A stretch of 8,550 bases of DNA, taken from positions 363,128 through 371,677 of the forward strand of contig DHWY01000003.1 of assembly GCA_002413425.1 (NCBI GenBank), given 5' to 3'. Shown piece by piece: positions 1 through 5,915 of this stretch (within the stretch, counting starts at the first letter, position 1; each line of letters begins with the position of its first letter). The translations under genes and the position numbers were made by a program. This DNA is from Candidatus Saccharibacteria bacterium UBA5170 (lineage in GTDB: Bacteria > Patescibacteriota > Saccharimonadia > Saccharimonadales > Saccharimonadaceae). The notes beneath the pieces are model-generated. The model was not told the origin of the DNA and searched no databases. It saw nothing but the letters and a program-made list of their open reading frames with translations.

Positions 1-498
1 CTCGCCTCGGCTACCACGAAACAACGTGGTGAAGTCAGCGGTGGTGGTAAAAAACCATGGGCGCAAAAAGGTACAGGACGTGCACGATTCGGTTCGTCAC
101 GTAACCCGATCTGGCGCGGTGGTGGTATCGTATTCGGTCCACGCGGTAACGAGAACTACACCAAGAGAGTCTCAACAACTTCTAAGCGTGTTGCCCTTCG
201 CCAAGCCCTGACACTTGCCCACACGGCTGGAAAAATCGTTGTCCTTGATTTCAAGACAACTGGTAAAACGAGCGAGACAGTCAAATTCTTGGCTGATAAC
301 AAACTCGAACGTAAAGTACTAATCGTAGTAGATGAGAAAACACCAGAGATAATCCGCGCCACCAACAACATCCAAAGTGCTCTGTTGATCCGTGCTAACT
401 ACCTCAGTGTCTATCACATTCTTAATGCTGACCACATCGTTCTGTCGGCTGCATCCGTTGCAGTTATCCAGAAGTGGCTTACCAAGGAGGAGAAATAA
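1..498 (+). CDS. rplD: 50S ribosomal protein L4, 3' part (5' end outside window)
   Basis: L4 (uL4) binds 23S rRNA early in 50S assembly and sends an extended loop into the peptide exit tunnel. The frame is open from base 1 and gives 165 residues up to the TAA stop. Against a family length of about 200, roughly 40 N-terminal residues are missing because the window starts late. The visible part begins in the basic tunnel loop, with the family signature KGTGRARFGS, then PIWRGGG and FGP (visible residues about 24-47). The globular domain follows, with KVLIVVDE and a C-terminal helix. The short Met-initiated frames inside this stretch are not separate genes. In E. coli L4 also represses its own operon through the S10 leader; that region is outside the window. 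rplW follows after 2 nt. Confidence 0.97.
   Translation, partial: LASATTKQRGEVSGGGKKPWAQKGTGRARFGSSRNPIWRGGGIVFGPRGNENYTKRVSTTSKRVALRQALTLAHTAGKIVVLDFKTTGKTSETVKFLADNKLERKVLIVVDEKTPEIIRATNNIQSALLIRANYLSVYHILNADHIVLSAASVAVIQKWLTKEEK
484..492 (+). promoter_or_regulatory. Shine-Dalgarno of rplW
   Basis: AAGGAGGAG lies in the last codons of rplD, 8 nt before the ATG at 501. It is one of the strongest ribosome-binding sites in the window. It favours the ATG at 501 over the in-frame GTG at 474, which would overlap rplD and add nine residues that are not typical of L23. Confidence 0.85.
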
Positions 499-500
499 TC

Positions 501-842
501 ATGACTAACATCAGTATTATCCCTCGAGCAACCGAGAAAGCGTACGCGCAATCTCAAAACAACATATACGTGTTCAACGCTCCTTTGACTGCTAATAAAC
601 AGCAAATCGTGGCTGCCGTTGAAACGCAATTTGCAGTGAAGGTGACCAACATTAAAACTCTCGTCCAAACTGGTAAAGCAGTACGTTATTCGAGCGGCAA
701 GCGAAGTCAGCCAAAAACTGCTCATCGCAAAGACGCTAAGAAAGCGTACGTGACCCTCGCTAAGGGCGACAGCATAAAAATGTTCGAAGAAGCACCAGTC
801 GAAGAATCAGCGGCCAAAGCCGAGAAGAAGGAGAAGAAGTAA
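501..842 (+). CDS. rplW: 50S ribosomal protein L23
   Basis: L23 (uL23) sits at the rim of the exit tunnel and is the known docking point for trigger factor, SRP and the translocon. The 113-residue product shows the family pattern: IIPRATEKA near the N-terminus (residues 6-14), Y-x-F followed by ANK and an AVE-F-VKV helix-strand (about 23-48), a basic loop (about 64-81), and KKAYVTLAKGDSI (80-92). The Glu in TEKA aligns with the trigger-factor contact Glu18 of E. coli. After residue 95 comes a tail of about 18 Glu/Ala/Lys residues beyond the usual L23 end; its last codons also supply the ribosome-binding site of rplB. The stop and the rplB start overlap by one base (TAATG). Confidence 0.97.
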   Translation: MTNISIIPRATEKAYAQSQNNIYVFNAPLTANKQQIVAAVETQFAVKVTNIKTLVQTGKAVRYSSGKRSQPKTAHRKDAKKAYVTLAKGDSIKMFEEAPVEESAAKAEKKEKK

Positions 843-1681
843 TGGCCATTAAGCTATACAACCCAACTACTCCAGCTCGCCGTGGCATGACGACGGAAGA
901 CTACAGTGAAATTACGACCCGCAAACCGCTCAAAAGCTTGATTAAGAGCAAAAAGCAGAATGCCGGACGAAACAACACTGGACGTATTACTGTTCGTCAC
1001 CGTGGTGGTGGTGTTAAGCGACATTATCGTCTGCTTAACCACAAACTCGCCTCTGGTACGACTGCCACAATCGAAGAAATCGAATACGACCCTAACCGTA
1101 GTGCCCGTATCGCCCGAATCAAAGATCAACACGGTCTTCACCACTATATTTTGGCTGATACCTCAATGCAAAAGGGTAAAGTTGTCGTCAGTGGCCCTGA
1201 GGCTCCTATCGAGGCCAGTAACCGTATGCCACTATCACGTATCCCAATCGGTACTCAGATTTACGCCATCGAGATTACGCCAGGTAAGGGTGCCCAAATG
1301 GTTCGATCAGCTGGAGTTAAAGCCCAGTTGATGGCCAAAGAAGGCGATTACGCACAGGTACGTTTGCCCTCAGGTGAAGTCCGTCGCTTCCGAATCGAAG
1401 CTACCGCCGCCATTGGCGTCGTTGGTAACATTCAGCACCAAAATGTCAAGATTGGTTCCGCTGGGCGAAATCGCCGCAAGGGTATCCGTCCTGGAGTTCG
1501 TGGTGTCGCGATGAATGCCGCAGATCACCCACACGGTGGTGGTGACGGTGGACGTCACGGTACAGGTAAACCACCACGTACACCATGGGGTCAATTGACC
1601 CTTGGATATCGTACTCGTCGTCGTAAAGATGTCAGTAAGTTGATCATAAAGACTCGCCATGATGCGAAGAGGAAGAAGTAA
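842..1681 (+). CDS. rplB: 50S ribosomal protein L2
   Basis: L2 (uL2) is needed for subunit joining and tRNA binding and lies next to the peptidyl-transferase centre. The length is 279 residues, the family norm. The N-terminal RNA-binding OB-like region carries NNTGRITVRHRGGG (about 44-57) and EYDPNRSARIA (81-91). The SH3-like middle has IPIGTQIYAIE and PGKGAQMVRSAG (about 134-158). The C-terminal signature is RGVAMNAADHPHGGG (220-234), with His229 matching the E. coli residue linked to peptidyl transfer. The usual NPVDHPHGG reads NAADHPHGG here. The ATG at 842 overlaps the rplW stop and is preceded by AAGGAG at about 828-833. rpsS follows after 2 nt. Confidence 0.98.
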   Translation: MAIKLYNPTTPARRGMTTEDYSEITTRKPLKSLIKSKKQNAGRNNTGRITVRHRGGGVKRHYRLLNHKLASGTTATIEEIEYDPNRSARIARIKDQHGLHHYILADTSMQKGKVVVSGPEAPIEASNRMPLSRIPIGTQIYAIEITPGKGAQMVRSAGVKAQLMAKEGDYAQVRLPSGEVRRFRIEATAAIGVVGNIQHQNVKIGSAGRNRRKGIRPGVRGVAMNAADHPHGGGDGGRHGTGKPPRTPWGQLTLGYRTRRRKDVSKLIIKTRHDAKRKK

Positions 1682-1683
1682 CT

Positions 1684-1950
1684 ATGAGTCGTTCACTTAA
1701 AAAAGGACCATTCGTTGACTTCAAGCTCGCTAAGAAAGTGGCGAACTTGACGCCGGATGACCGTACCGTTATCAAAACCTGGGCTCGTGCTAGCACGATT
1801 AGCCCTGAGATGGTCGGACGGACAATCGCTGTGCACAACGGCAAACTACACATACCGGTACTTGTTTCGGAAAATATGGTAGGACACAAACTCGGTGAGT
1901 TTAGTCCAACCCGTAAATTCCGTAAGCACGGTGGAAAGGATAAGAAGTAA
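1684..1950 (+). CDS. rpsS: 30S ribosomal protein S19
   Basis: S19 (uS19) sits in the head of the 30S subunit, pairs with S13 and contacts the A-site finger and 5S-side proteins. The product is 88 residues, close to the family norm of about 92. It starts with the universal MSRSLKKGPFVD and shows IKTWARASTISPEMVG (30-45), a HNGK turn (51-54), and the VGHKLGEFSPTRKFRKHG core (66-83). The ATG at 1684 follows the rplB stop by 2 nt, with GAGG at 1669-1672 as a moderate ribosome-binding site. The C-terminus GKDKK provides the GGAAAGGA-type signal for rplV, whose ATG overlaps the stop. Confidence 0.98.
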   Translation: MSRSLKKGPFVDFKLAKKVANLTPDDRTVIKTWARASTISPEMVGRTIAVHNGKLHIPVLVSENMVGHKLGEFSPTRKFRKHGGKDKK

Positions 1951-2357
1951 TGGCTGATCAATTGACTATTCGCGCCTACGCTAAAGGCGTCGACCAAGCA
2001 CCACGTAAGGTCGCTCTCGTAGCCAGCCTGGTGCGTCGTCGCACTGTTGCCGATGCGCTTGTTATCCTCGCTCACACACCGAAACGTTCTGCTTTGCCTG
2101 TTATCAAGGCAATCGAGAGCGCCAAAGCCAACGCGGTTAACACGCACGGCCTTGACGGTAAAACACTTGTCATCTCAACACTATCAGTTACTGCTGGTGC
2201 CCGTTTGAAGCGATTCAAACCTGCTAGCCGTGGCCGAGCGCTGCCTTTCCAAAAGAAGTCAGCTAATATTCTTGTTGAAGTCACTGGTGACGTTAAACCT
2301 AAGAAAAAGCCAGTTGTAGCGAAAGCTGAAGTGGCAGAAAAGAAGGAGACTAAGTAA
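1950..2357 (+). CDS. rplV: 50S ribosomal protein L22
   Basis: L22 (uL22) contacts all six 23S rRNA domains and lines the exit tunnel with a long beta-hairpin. The product is 135 residues against a usual 110. Core features are the QAPRKVALVASLVRRRTVADAL start (about 16-37), the SAKANAVN helix (57-64), and the tunnel hairpin around GARLKRFKPASRGRA (83-97), which has no insertion or deletion compared with the E. coli hairpin at the macrolide-sensitive tip. It ends with NILVEVT (106-112). After residue 112 comes a 23-residue extension rich in Lys, Ala, Glu and Val that is absent from typical L22 and is probably surface-exposed. The ATG overlaps the rpsS stop, and the rpsC ATG overlaps this stop. 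Confidence 0.97.
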   Translation: MADQLTIRAYAKGVDQAPRKVALVASLVRRRTVADALVILAHTPKRSALPVIKAIESAKANAVNTHGLDGKTLVISTLSVTAGARLKRFKPASRGRALPFQKKSANILVEVTGDVKPKKKPVVAKAEVAEKKETK

Positions 2358-2359
2358 TG
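2343..2359 (+). promoter_or_regulatory. Coupled stop/start junction rplV-rpsC with embedded ribosome-binding site
   Basis: AAGGAGACTAAGTAATG combines a perfect AAGGAG, the final Lys codon, the TAA stop and the overlapping ATG of rpsC. Nearly the same string recurs at rpmC/rpsQ and rplX/rplE. The arrangement fits translational coupling by termination and re-initiation. The motif is seen directly; the coupling is inferred. Confidence 0.75.
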
Positions 2360-2989
2360 GGCCAAAAAGTAAACCCAATTAGCTTCCGTCTTCAAGTCCA
2401 CAAAAACTGGGATTCACGTTGGTTTGCACCAAAGCGAGACTTTGCTAAGTGGCTTGCAGAAGATATTCGCGTCCGCGAATTGATAGAGAAGCGCTTCGAA
2501 AGCCGTCCAACGATTAACCGCATCGAGATCGAGCGTTCTACGAACCTCATCACGATTACGATTCACACCGCCAAGGCTGGTGTGGTTATCGGACGTGGCG
2601 GCGTTGGCGTGACCGAACTGAAAATGCTCATCGAAAAAATTACCAGTCTGCCAGTTCGTTTGAACATCGAAGAAGTCAAGCGTCCTGAACTGGCTGCAAA
2701 ACTTGTCGCTGAAGGTATTGCCCGTCAACTTGAGCGCCGCGGTAACTTCCGTCGTGCGATGAAGATGGCTGCGCAAAACACCATGGCCGCCGGTGCAAAG
2801 GGTGTTCGTATCCAAGTTGCCGGTCGACTTAACAACGCCGAGATGGCTCGCCGTGAAAAAGTAATCGAAGGATCCGTTCCACTTCACACCCTTCGGGCTG
2901 ACGTTGATTTTCACACAGCACGTGCAAACGCCCCTGGCGTCGGCATTATTGGTGTTAAAGTCTGGATCTACAAAGGTGAAAGGGTCTAA
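2357..2989 (+). CDS. rpsC: 30S ribosomal protein S3
   Basis: S3 (uS3) lies at the mRNA entry site of the 30S head and contributes to mRNA unwinding with S4 and S5. The 210-residue product is full length. It begins with the family hallmark MGQKVNPISFRL. A type II KH domain (about 38-105) carries the VVIGRGG loop at residues 76-82. The stretch NFRRAMK (130-136) holds the basic residues equivalent to those tied to helicase activity in E. coli S3. The C-terminal domain has GVRIQVAGRLNNAEMARRE (149-167), then HTLRADVDF and GVGIIGVKVWIYKGE (194-208). The ATG overlaps the rplV stop. A 5-nt gap separates it from rplP. Confidence 0.98.
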   Translation: MGQKVNPISFRLQVHKNWDSRWFAPKRDFAKWLAEDIRVRELIEKRFESRPTINRIEIERSTNLITITIHTAKAGVVIGRGGVGVTELKMLIEKITSLPVRLNIEEVKRPELAAKLVAEGIARQLERRGNFRRAMKMAAQNTMAAGAKGVRIQVAGRLNNAEMARREKVIEGSVPLHTLRADVDFHTARANAPGVGIIGVKVWIYKGERV

Positions 2990-2994
2990 CTGCT

Positions 2995-3408
2995 ATGTTG
3001 ATGCCTAAGAAAACCAAGTTTCGAAAAGTACGTAAAGGTAAAAACGGTGGAGTCGCCTCACGTGGCCAATACATCGCTTTTGGTGATTACGCACTTCAAT
3101 CACAAGGTAACGAACGTATTACGAGTCGTCAAATCGAGGCTTCTCGTCAGGCAATGACCCGTCACATCAAACGTGGTGGTAAAATCTGGATCCGTATCTT
3201 TCCACACACTCCTGTAACGCGCAAGCCTCAGGACGTGAAAATGGGTAGTGGTAAAGGTAATCCTGAGTTTTTCGTCGCTAAAGTCAAACCAGGTACTGTG
3301 TTGTTTGAAATGAAGGGTGTTGACGAACCTGTCGCTCGAGAAGCGATGCGTCTGGCTTCTCACAAACTTCCAATCAAAACCAAGTTCATTATGAAAGAGC
3401 AGGTCTAA
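2995..3408 (+). CDS. rplP: 50S ribosomal protein L16
   Basis: L16 (uL16) helps position A- and P-site tRNA and organises the peptidyl-transferase region late in 50S assembly. The 137-residue length matches E. coli (136). The start at 2995 gives MLMPKKTKFRK, the usual L16 N-terminus; a second ATG at 3001 would drop the conserved Met-Leu. A GGTGAAAGGG stretch about 10 nt upstream can serve as ribosome-binding site. Family motifs are RQIEASRQAMTRHIKRGGKIWIRIFP (45-70), MGSGKGNPE (83-91), VLFEMKGV (102-109) and ASHKLPIKTKF (121-131). At the position of E. coli Arg81, a hydroxylated contact residue, there is Lys82. rpmC starts 1 nt after the stop. Confidence 0.98.
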   Translation: MLMPKKTKFRKVRKGKNGGVASRGQYIAFGDYALQSQGNERITSRQIEASRQAMTRHIKRGGKIWIRIFPHTPVTRKPQDVKMGSGKGNPEFFVAKVKPGTVLFEMKGVDEPVAREAMRLASHKLPIKTKFIMKEQV

Positions 3409-3409
3409 T

Positions 3410-3655
3410 ATGGCTGATACAAAAACCACCAAAGCAAAGACTGTAGTAACTAAAAAAGCTACAGAGGTCAAGACACTTGGCCAGTTGCAGGTTGAGCTTG
3501 TCTCAAAGATTGCCGATCGGCTTGTTCTGAAGCGTAGTAACGCGGCTGGCGAACTTGCCAACCCCCGTGCTATTACCCTAACCCGTAAAGAAATCGCGCG
3601 CCTTCACACTGCTATCCGAGCAGCCGAGATCGCAGCGCAAAAGGAGATTAAGTAA
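3410..3655 (+). CDS. rpmC: 50S ribosomal protein L29
   Basis: L29 (uL29) is a small helical hairpin near the tunnel exit that contacts L23. The product has 81 residues, compared with the usual 60-70. The core (about 22-78) shows LGQLQVEL, then RSNAAGELANPRAI (42-55), followed by RKEIARLHTAI (59-69), the normal two-helix pattern. The first 19 or so residues are an extra Thr/Lys-rich leader. No better downstream start is evident. The ATG follows the rplP stop by 1 nt and has only a weak ribosome-binding site (GAGCAGG), so it probably depends on coupling to rplP. The tail KEIK encodes the AAGGAG used by rpsQ. Confidence 0.95.
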   Translation: MADTKTTKAKTVVTKKATEVKTLGQLQVELVSKIADRLVLKRSNAAGELANPRAITLTRKEIARLHTAIRAAEIAAQKEIK

Positions 3656-3659
3656 TATG
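3641..3659 (+). promoter_or_regulatory. Stop/start junction rpmC-rpsQ with embedded ribosome-binding site
   Basis: AAGGAGATTAAGTAATATG is the second copy of the AAGGAGA..AAGTAAT junction motif. The TAA of rpmC is separated from the rpsQ ATG by a single T. Confidence 0.7.
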
Positions 3660-3929
3660 GCCAAGACATTGACCGGTATTGTGACGTCGGACGTCGCAAA
3701 TAAAACGATTACCGTCACTGTTACTAGTCGTGAAACGCATCCTATTTATGGCAAACAATATACTGTTAGCCGCAAGTACGCCGCCCATGACGAAAACAAT
3801 GACGCAAAGAAAGGTGACAAAGTCACTATTTCAGAAGCACGACCCGTCTCGAAGAGAAAAGCTTTCAAGCTTGTCACTATTATCGAGAAATCACGTGGAT
3901 CAATTGAACTCAAGGAAGAGACAGTATAA
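3657..3929 (+). CDS. rpsQ: 30S ribosomal protein S17
   Basis: S17 (uS17) is a primary 16S rRNA binder in the lower body of the 30S subunit. The 90-residue product is an OB-fold protein. It shows LTGIVTSDVANKTITVTV (5-22), HPIYGKQ (28-34), the family core SRKYAAHDENN (38-48), and KKGDKVTISEARPVSKRKAFKLV (51-73). The length is normal. Its ATG follows the rpmC stop by one base and uses the AAGGAG in the rpmC tail. The stop overlaps the rplN ATG, marking the usual S10/spc operon border with no space for a separate spc promoter between the genes. Confidence 0.97.
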   Translation: MAKTLTGIVTSDVANKTITVTVTSRETHPIYGKQYTVSRKYAAHDENNDAKKGDKVTISEARPVSKRKAFKLVTIIEKSRGSIELKEETV

Positions 3930-4297
3930 TGATTCAACAAGAAACTCGTCTCAAAGTCTGTGATAACAGTGGTGCAAAGGAAATCCTTTGTATTCGTGTC
4001 CTTGGCGGTACAAAGCGTCGTTATGCACGCGTTGGCGATATTATTGTCGCTACCGTCAAAACCGCTAACCCAACAGGTGTTGTCAAACGTAAATCAGTCG
4101 TCAAAGCGGTGATTGTTCGTACTCGTGACCAAATGCAACGTAAAGACGGTAGTACTATCGCCTTTGACGAAAACGCAGCGGTTATTATCGACGATAGCAA
4201 AAACCCTAAAGGTACTCGTGTTTTTGGTCCCGTCCCTCGCGAGCTGCGTGACTTTGGTTATGCCAAGATTATTAGCTTAGCACCGGAGGTACTCTAA
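3929..4297 (+). CDS. rplN: 50S ribosomal protein L14
   Basis: L14 (uL14) lies on the 50S interface, pairs with L19 and is the docking site of the silencing factor RsfS. The 122-residue product is exactly family length. Motifs are IQQETRLKVCDNSGAKE (2-18), the CIRVLGG strand (21-27), GDIIVATVK (36-44), the KRKSVVKAVIVRT segment (53-65), and FGPVPRELRD (99-108). Residues Cys11 and Cys21 are the only two cysteines found in all proteins of this window; Cys21 occupies a commonly conserved position. The ATG overlaps the rpsQ stop, with AAGGAAGAG upstream. In most bacteria this gene opens the spc operon; here it continues the S10 transcript without a gap. Confidence 0.98.
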   Translation: MIQQETRLKVCDNSGAKEILCIRVLGGTKRRYARVGDIIVATVKTANPTGVVKRKSVVKAVIVRTRDQMQRKDGSTIAFDENAAVIIDDSKNPKGTRVFGPVPRELRDFGYAKIISLAPEVL

Positions 4298-4298
4298 C

Positions 4299-4628
4299 AT
4301 GGCTTCAATCAAACGAATTATCAAAGGTGATACGGTTAAACTTATTAGCGGCGCCAATAAAGGTATGACCGGTAAGGTCCTCAAGGTTCTGACCAAAAAG
4401 AACGCCGTTCTCGTCGAAGGTGTTGGTACCAAGCATCGTAACGTCAAACCAAGTCAGCTTAACCCACGTGGTGGACACAAGGACATTCATGTTCCGACGT
4501 CGCTTCACAAAGTTGCGCTTGTGGTTGATGAGAAAACTGGCAAGACCAGCCGAGTTGGTTTAGTCAAAAACGCCGACGGCACCACCACCCGTGTTGCTCG
4601 TCAGAATAAAGATAAGGAGATCAAGTAA
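4299..4628 (+). CDS. rplX: 50S ribosomal protein L24
   Basis: L24 (uL24) is an assembly initiator that binds the 5' end of 23S rRNA and borders the tunnel exit. The 109-residue product has an N-terminal KOW motif, KGDTVKLISGANKGMTGKVLKV (9-30). It continues with VEGVGTKHRNVKPSQLNPRGG (39-59), then VALVVDEKTGKTSRVG (72-87), the bacterial L24 layout. The ATG at 4299 follows the rplN stop by one base and has a strong GGAGGT at 4285-4290, 8 nt upstream. The tail KDKEIK supplies the AAGGAG of rplE. Confidence 0.97.
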   Translation: MASIKRIIKGDTVKLISGANKGMTGKVLKVLTKKNAVLVEGVGTKHRNVKPSQLNPRGGHKDIHVPTSLHKVALVVDEKTGKTSRVGLVKNADGTTTRVARQNKDKEIK

Positions 4629-4630
4629 TG
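4614..4630 (+). promoter_or_regulatory. Coupled stop/start junction rplX-rplE with embedded ribosome-binding site
   Basis: AAGGAGATCAAGTAATG is the third copy of the shared junction motif, with the rplX TAA overlapping the rplE ATG by one base. In E. coli the S8 repressor binds near the start of rplE. I could not recognise an S8-type hairpin here by eye. Confidence 0.7.
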
Positions 4631-5206
4631 GTTAAAACTACTACGACCGCTCCTCGCCTGAAAGCCTTGTACAAAGACACTATTGTCAAGGAACTACAAG
4701 CCGAATTGAAACTGGCGAATGTTCACCAGGTTCCAAAGCTCGAAAAGATTGTAGTCAGTGTGGGAATCGGTAAGAATAAAGACGACAAGCGTTTTTACGA
4801 AATTGTTCGTAATACACTTACAAAAATTACCGGTCAACACCCCGTTGATCGCATGGCTAAAAAATCGATCGCAGGTTTTAAGATTCGTGCCGGTATGAAC
4901 CGGGTCGGAATCAGCGTAACGCTTCGCGACTCTCGTATGTACGAGTTTCTTGATCGCCTGACAAACGTTGCTTTGCCTCGCGTCCGTGACTTTCACGGCG
5001 TCAGTGCTAAAGCCTTCGATAAAGGCGGTAACTACAATCTTGGTATGGTTGAACAGTCAATTTTTCCTGAGCTGACGTTTGAAGAAACACAGATTCTTCA
5101 CGGTTTGCAGGCAACCTTCGTCATTAGTGGCGGAAATAGCGTCTATAGCCGTGCCTTGCTTGAGAAGTTTGGTATACCATTTGAGAAAGAAGGAGGCAAA
5201 CGCTAA
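4628..5206 (+). CDS. rplE: 50S ribosomal protein L5
   Basis: L5 (uL5) binds 5S rRNA in the central protuberance and touches the P-site tRNA and the 30S head. The 192-residue product is slightly longer than E. coli L5 (179), with a short Thr-rich N-terminus and a longer C-terminal tail. Family motifs are LYKDTIVKEL (14-23), QVPKLEKIVVSVGIG (34-48), KKSIAGFKIRAGM (78-90), VTLRDSRMYEFLDRL (97-111), and PRVRDFHGVSAKAFDKGGNYNLG (117-139). It ends with RALLEKFGIPF. The ATG overlaps the rplX stop, and AGGAGG at 5191-5196 inside its own tail serves rpsN. Confidence 0.98.
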   Translation: MVKTTTTAPRLKALYKDTIVKELQAELKLANVHQVPKLEKIVVSVGIGKNKDDKRFYEIVRNTLTKITGQHPVDRMAKKSIAGFKIRAGMNRVGISVTLRDSRMYEFLDRLTNVALPRVRDFHGVSAKAFDKGGNYNLGMVEQSIFPELTFEETQILHGLQATFVISGGNSVYSRALLEKFGIPFEKEGGKR

Positions 5207-5475
5207 TGGCTAAAAAATCTGCTGTCGCTCGCGACGAAAAACGAAAAAAGCTTATCCTAAAGTTTGCCGCTAAGCGGGCCGAACTCAAAGAGCTTGGTGA
5301 CCAAGAAGGGTTGGCAAAACTGCCACTTAACAGTTCACCGACTCGCTGGAAGAATCGTGACGTGCTTCACGGCCGCCCACGAGGATATATGCGACGCTTC
5401 GGCCTCAATCGTATCAATTTCCGCGAAAAGGCAAGTAAGGGAGAAATCCCTGGTATAACAAAGAGTAGTTGGTAG
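5206..5475 (+). CDS. rpsN: 30S ribosomal protein S14, long zinc-independent type
   Basis: S14 (uS14) is a late-joining protein of the 30S head near S3 and S10. The 89-residue product is the long form. It starts MAKKSAVARDEKRKKL, has an inserted helical middle (about 20-45), then LNSSPTRWKNRDVLHGRPRGYMRRFGLNR (41-69) and FREKASKGEIPGITKSSW at the end. The short form of about 61 residues carries four zinc-binding cysteines; this protein has no cysteine, so it cannot hold that zinc ribbon. The ATG overlaps the rplE stop, with AGGAGG 9 nt upstream. It ends with TAG, one of only two TAG stops in the window. A 14-nt gap follows. Confidence 0.97.
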   Translation: MAKKSAVARDEKRKKLILKFAAKRAELKELGDQEGLAKLPLNSSPTRWKNRDVLHGRPRGYMRRFGLNRINFREKASKGEIPGITKSSW

Positions 5476-5489
5476 GAAAGGAATACGCT

Positions 5490-5891
5490 ATGTCATTACA
5501 AACAACTGACCCCGTCGCTGACCTACTAACTCGTATCCGTAACGCAGTTATGGTTGGCAAAAACGAAATCCGTGTCCCTTCAAGTAAATTGAAGGTCACT
5601 ATCGCAAAAGAGCTTCAAAAAGCTAAGTATCTTACAGGTGTAAAAATCGAGAGCGCTAAACCACGGGACATTTTGGTAGTTACTATCAATGAACCTGGTG
5701 CCAACTCGACGATTACCGAGATTACGCGTCTGTCTAAACCTGGACGTCGTGTCTACGTAAGTGCAACTGATATTCCTTGGATCAAAAGTGGTCGTGGAAT
5801 GGTCCTGATTAGTACGAGCAAGGGTGTTATCCCAGGCCACGTTGCTTACAAGCAAGGTCTTGGTGGCGAATTGCTTCTAAAGATTTATTAA
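5490..5891 (+). CDS. rpsH: 30S ribosomal protein S8
   Basis: S8 (uS8) binds helix 21 of 16S rRNA and organises the central domain; in E. coli it also represses the spc operon. The 133-residue product shows TDPVADLLTRIRNA (6-19), the basic KNEIRVPSSKLK segment (24-35), SKPGRRVYV (82-90), and the RNA-binding motif ISTSKG (107-112), followed by GLGGELLLKIY at the end. The start at 5490 gives the typical DP-ADLLTRIRNA N-terminus. An in-frame TTG at 5469 would run into the end of rpsN and is less likely. AGGAAAGGAA at 5474-5483 is the ribosome-binding site in the 14-nt gap. A 24-nt gap separates it from rplF. Confidence 0.97.
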   Translation: MSLQTTDPVADLLTRIRNAVMVGKNEIRVPSSKLKVTIAKELQKAKYLTGVKIESAKPRDILVVTINEPGANSTITEITRLSKPGRRVYVSATDIPWIKSGRGMVLISTSKGVIPGHVAYKQGLGGELLLKIY

Positions 5892-5915
5892 GAAAGTTTA
5901 AAAAGGAATATAGAT

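Noticed and set aside
1644..2147. 167-residue minus-strand frame across rpsS and rplV
   Set aside because: It is antisense to certain genes, shows no family motif and no clear ribosome-binding site.
4600..4700. S8-binding autoregulatory site near the rplE start, as in E. coli
   Set aside because: I could not recognise a helix-21-like hairpin by eye; a folding comparison would be needed.
5469..5489. Earlier TTG start for rpsH
   Set aside because: It would overlap the end of rpsN and add seven residues not found in S8. The ATG at 5490 has a good ribosome-binding site and gives the family N-terminus.
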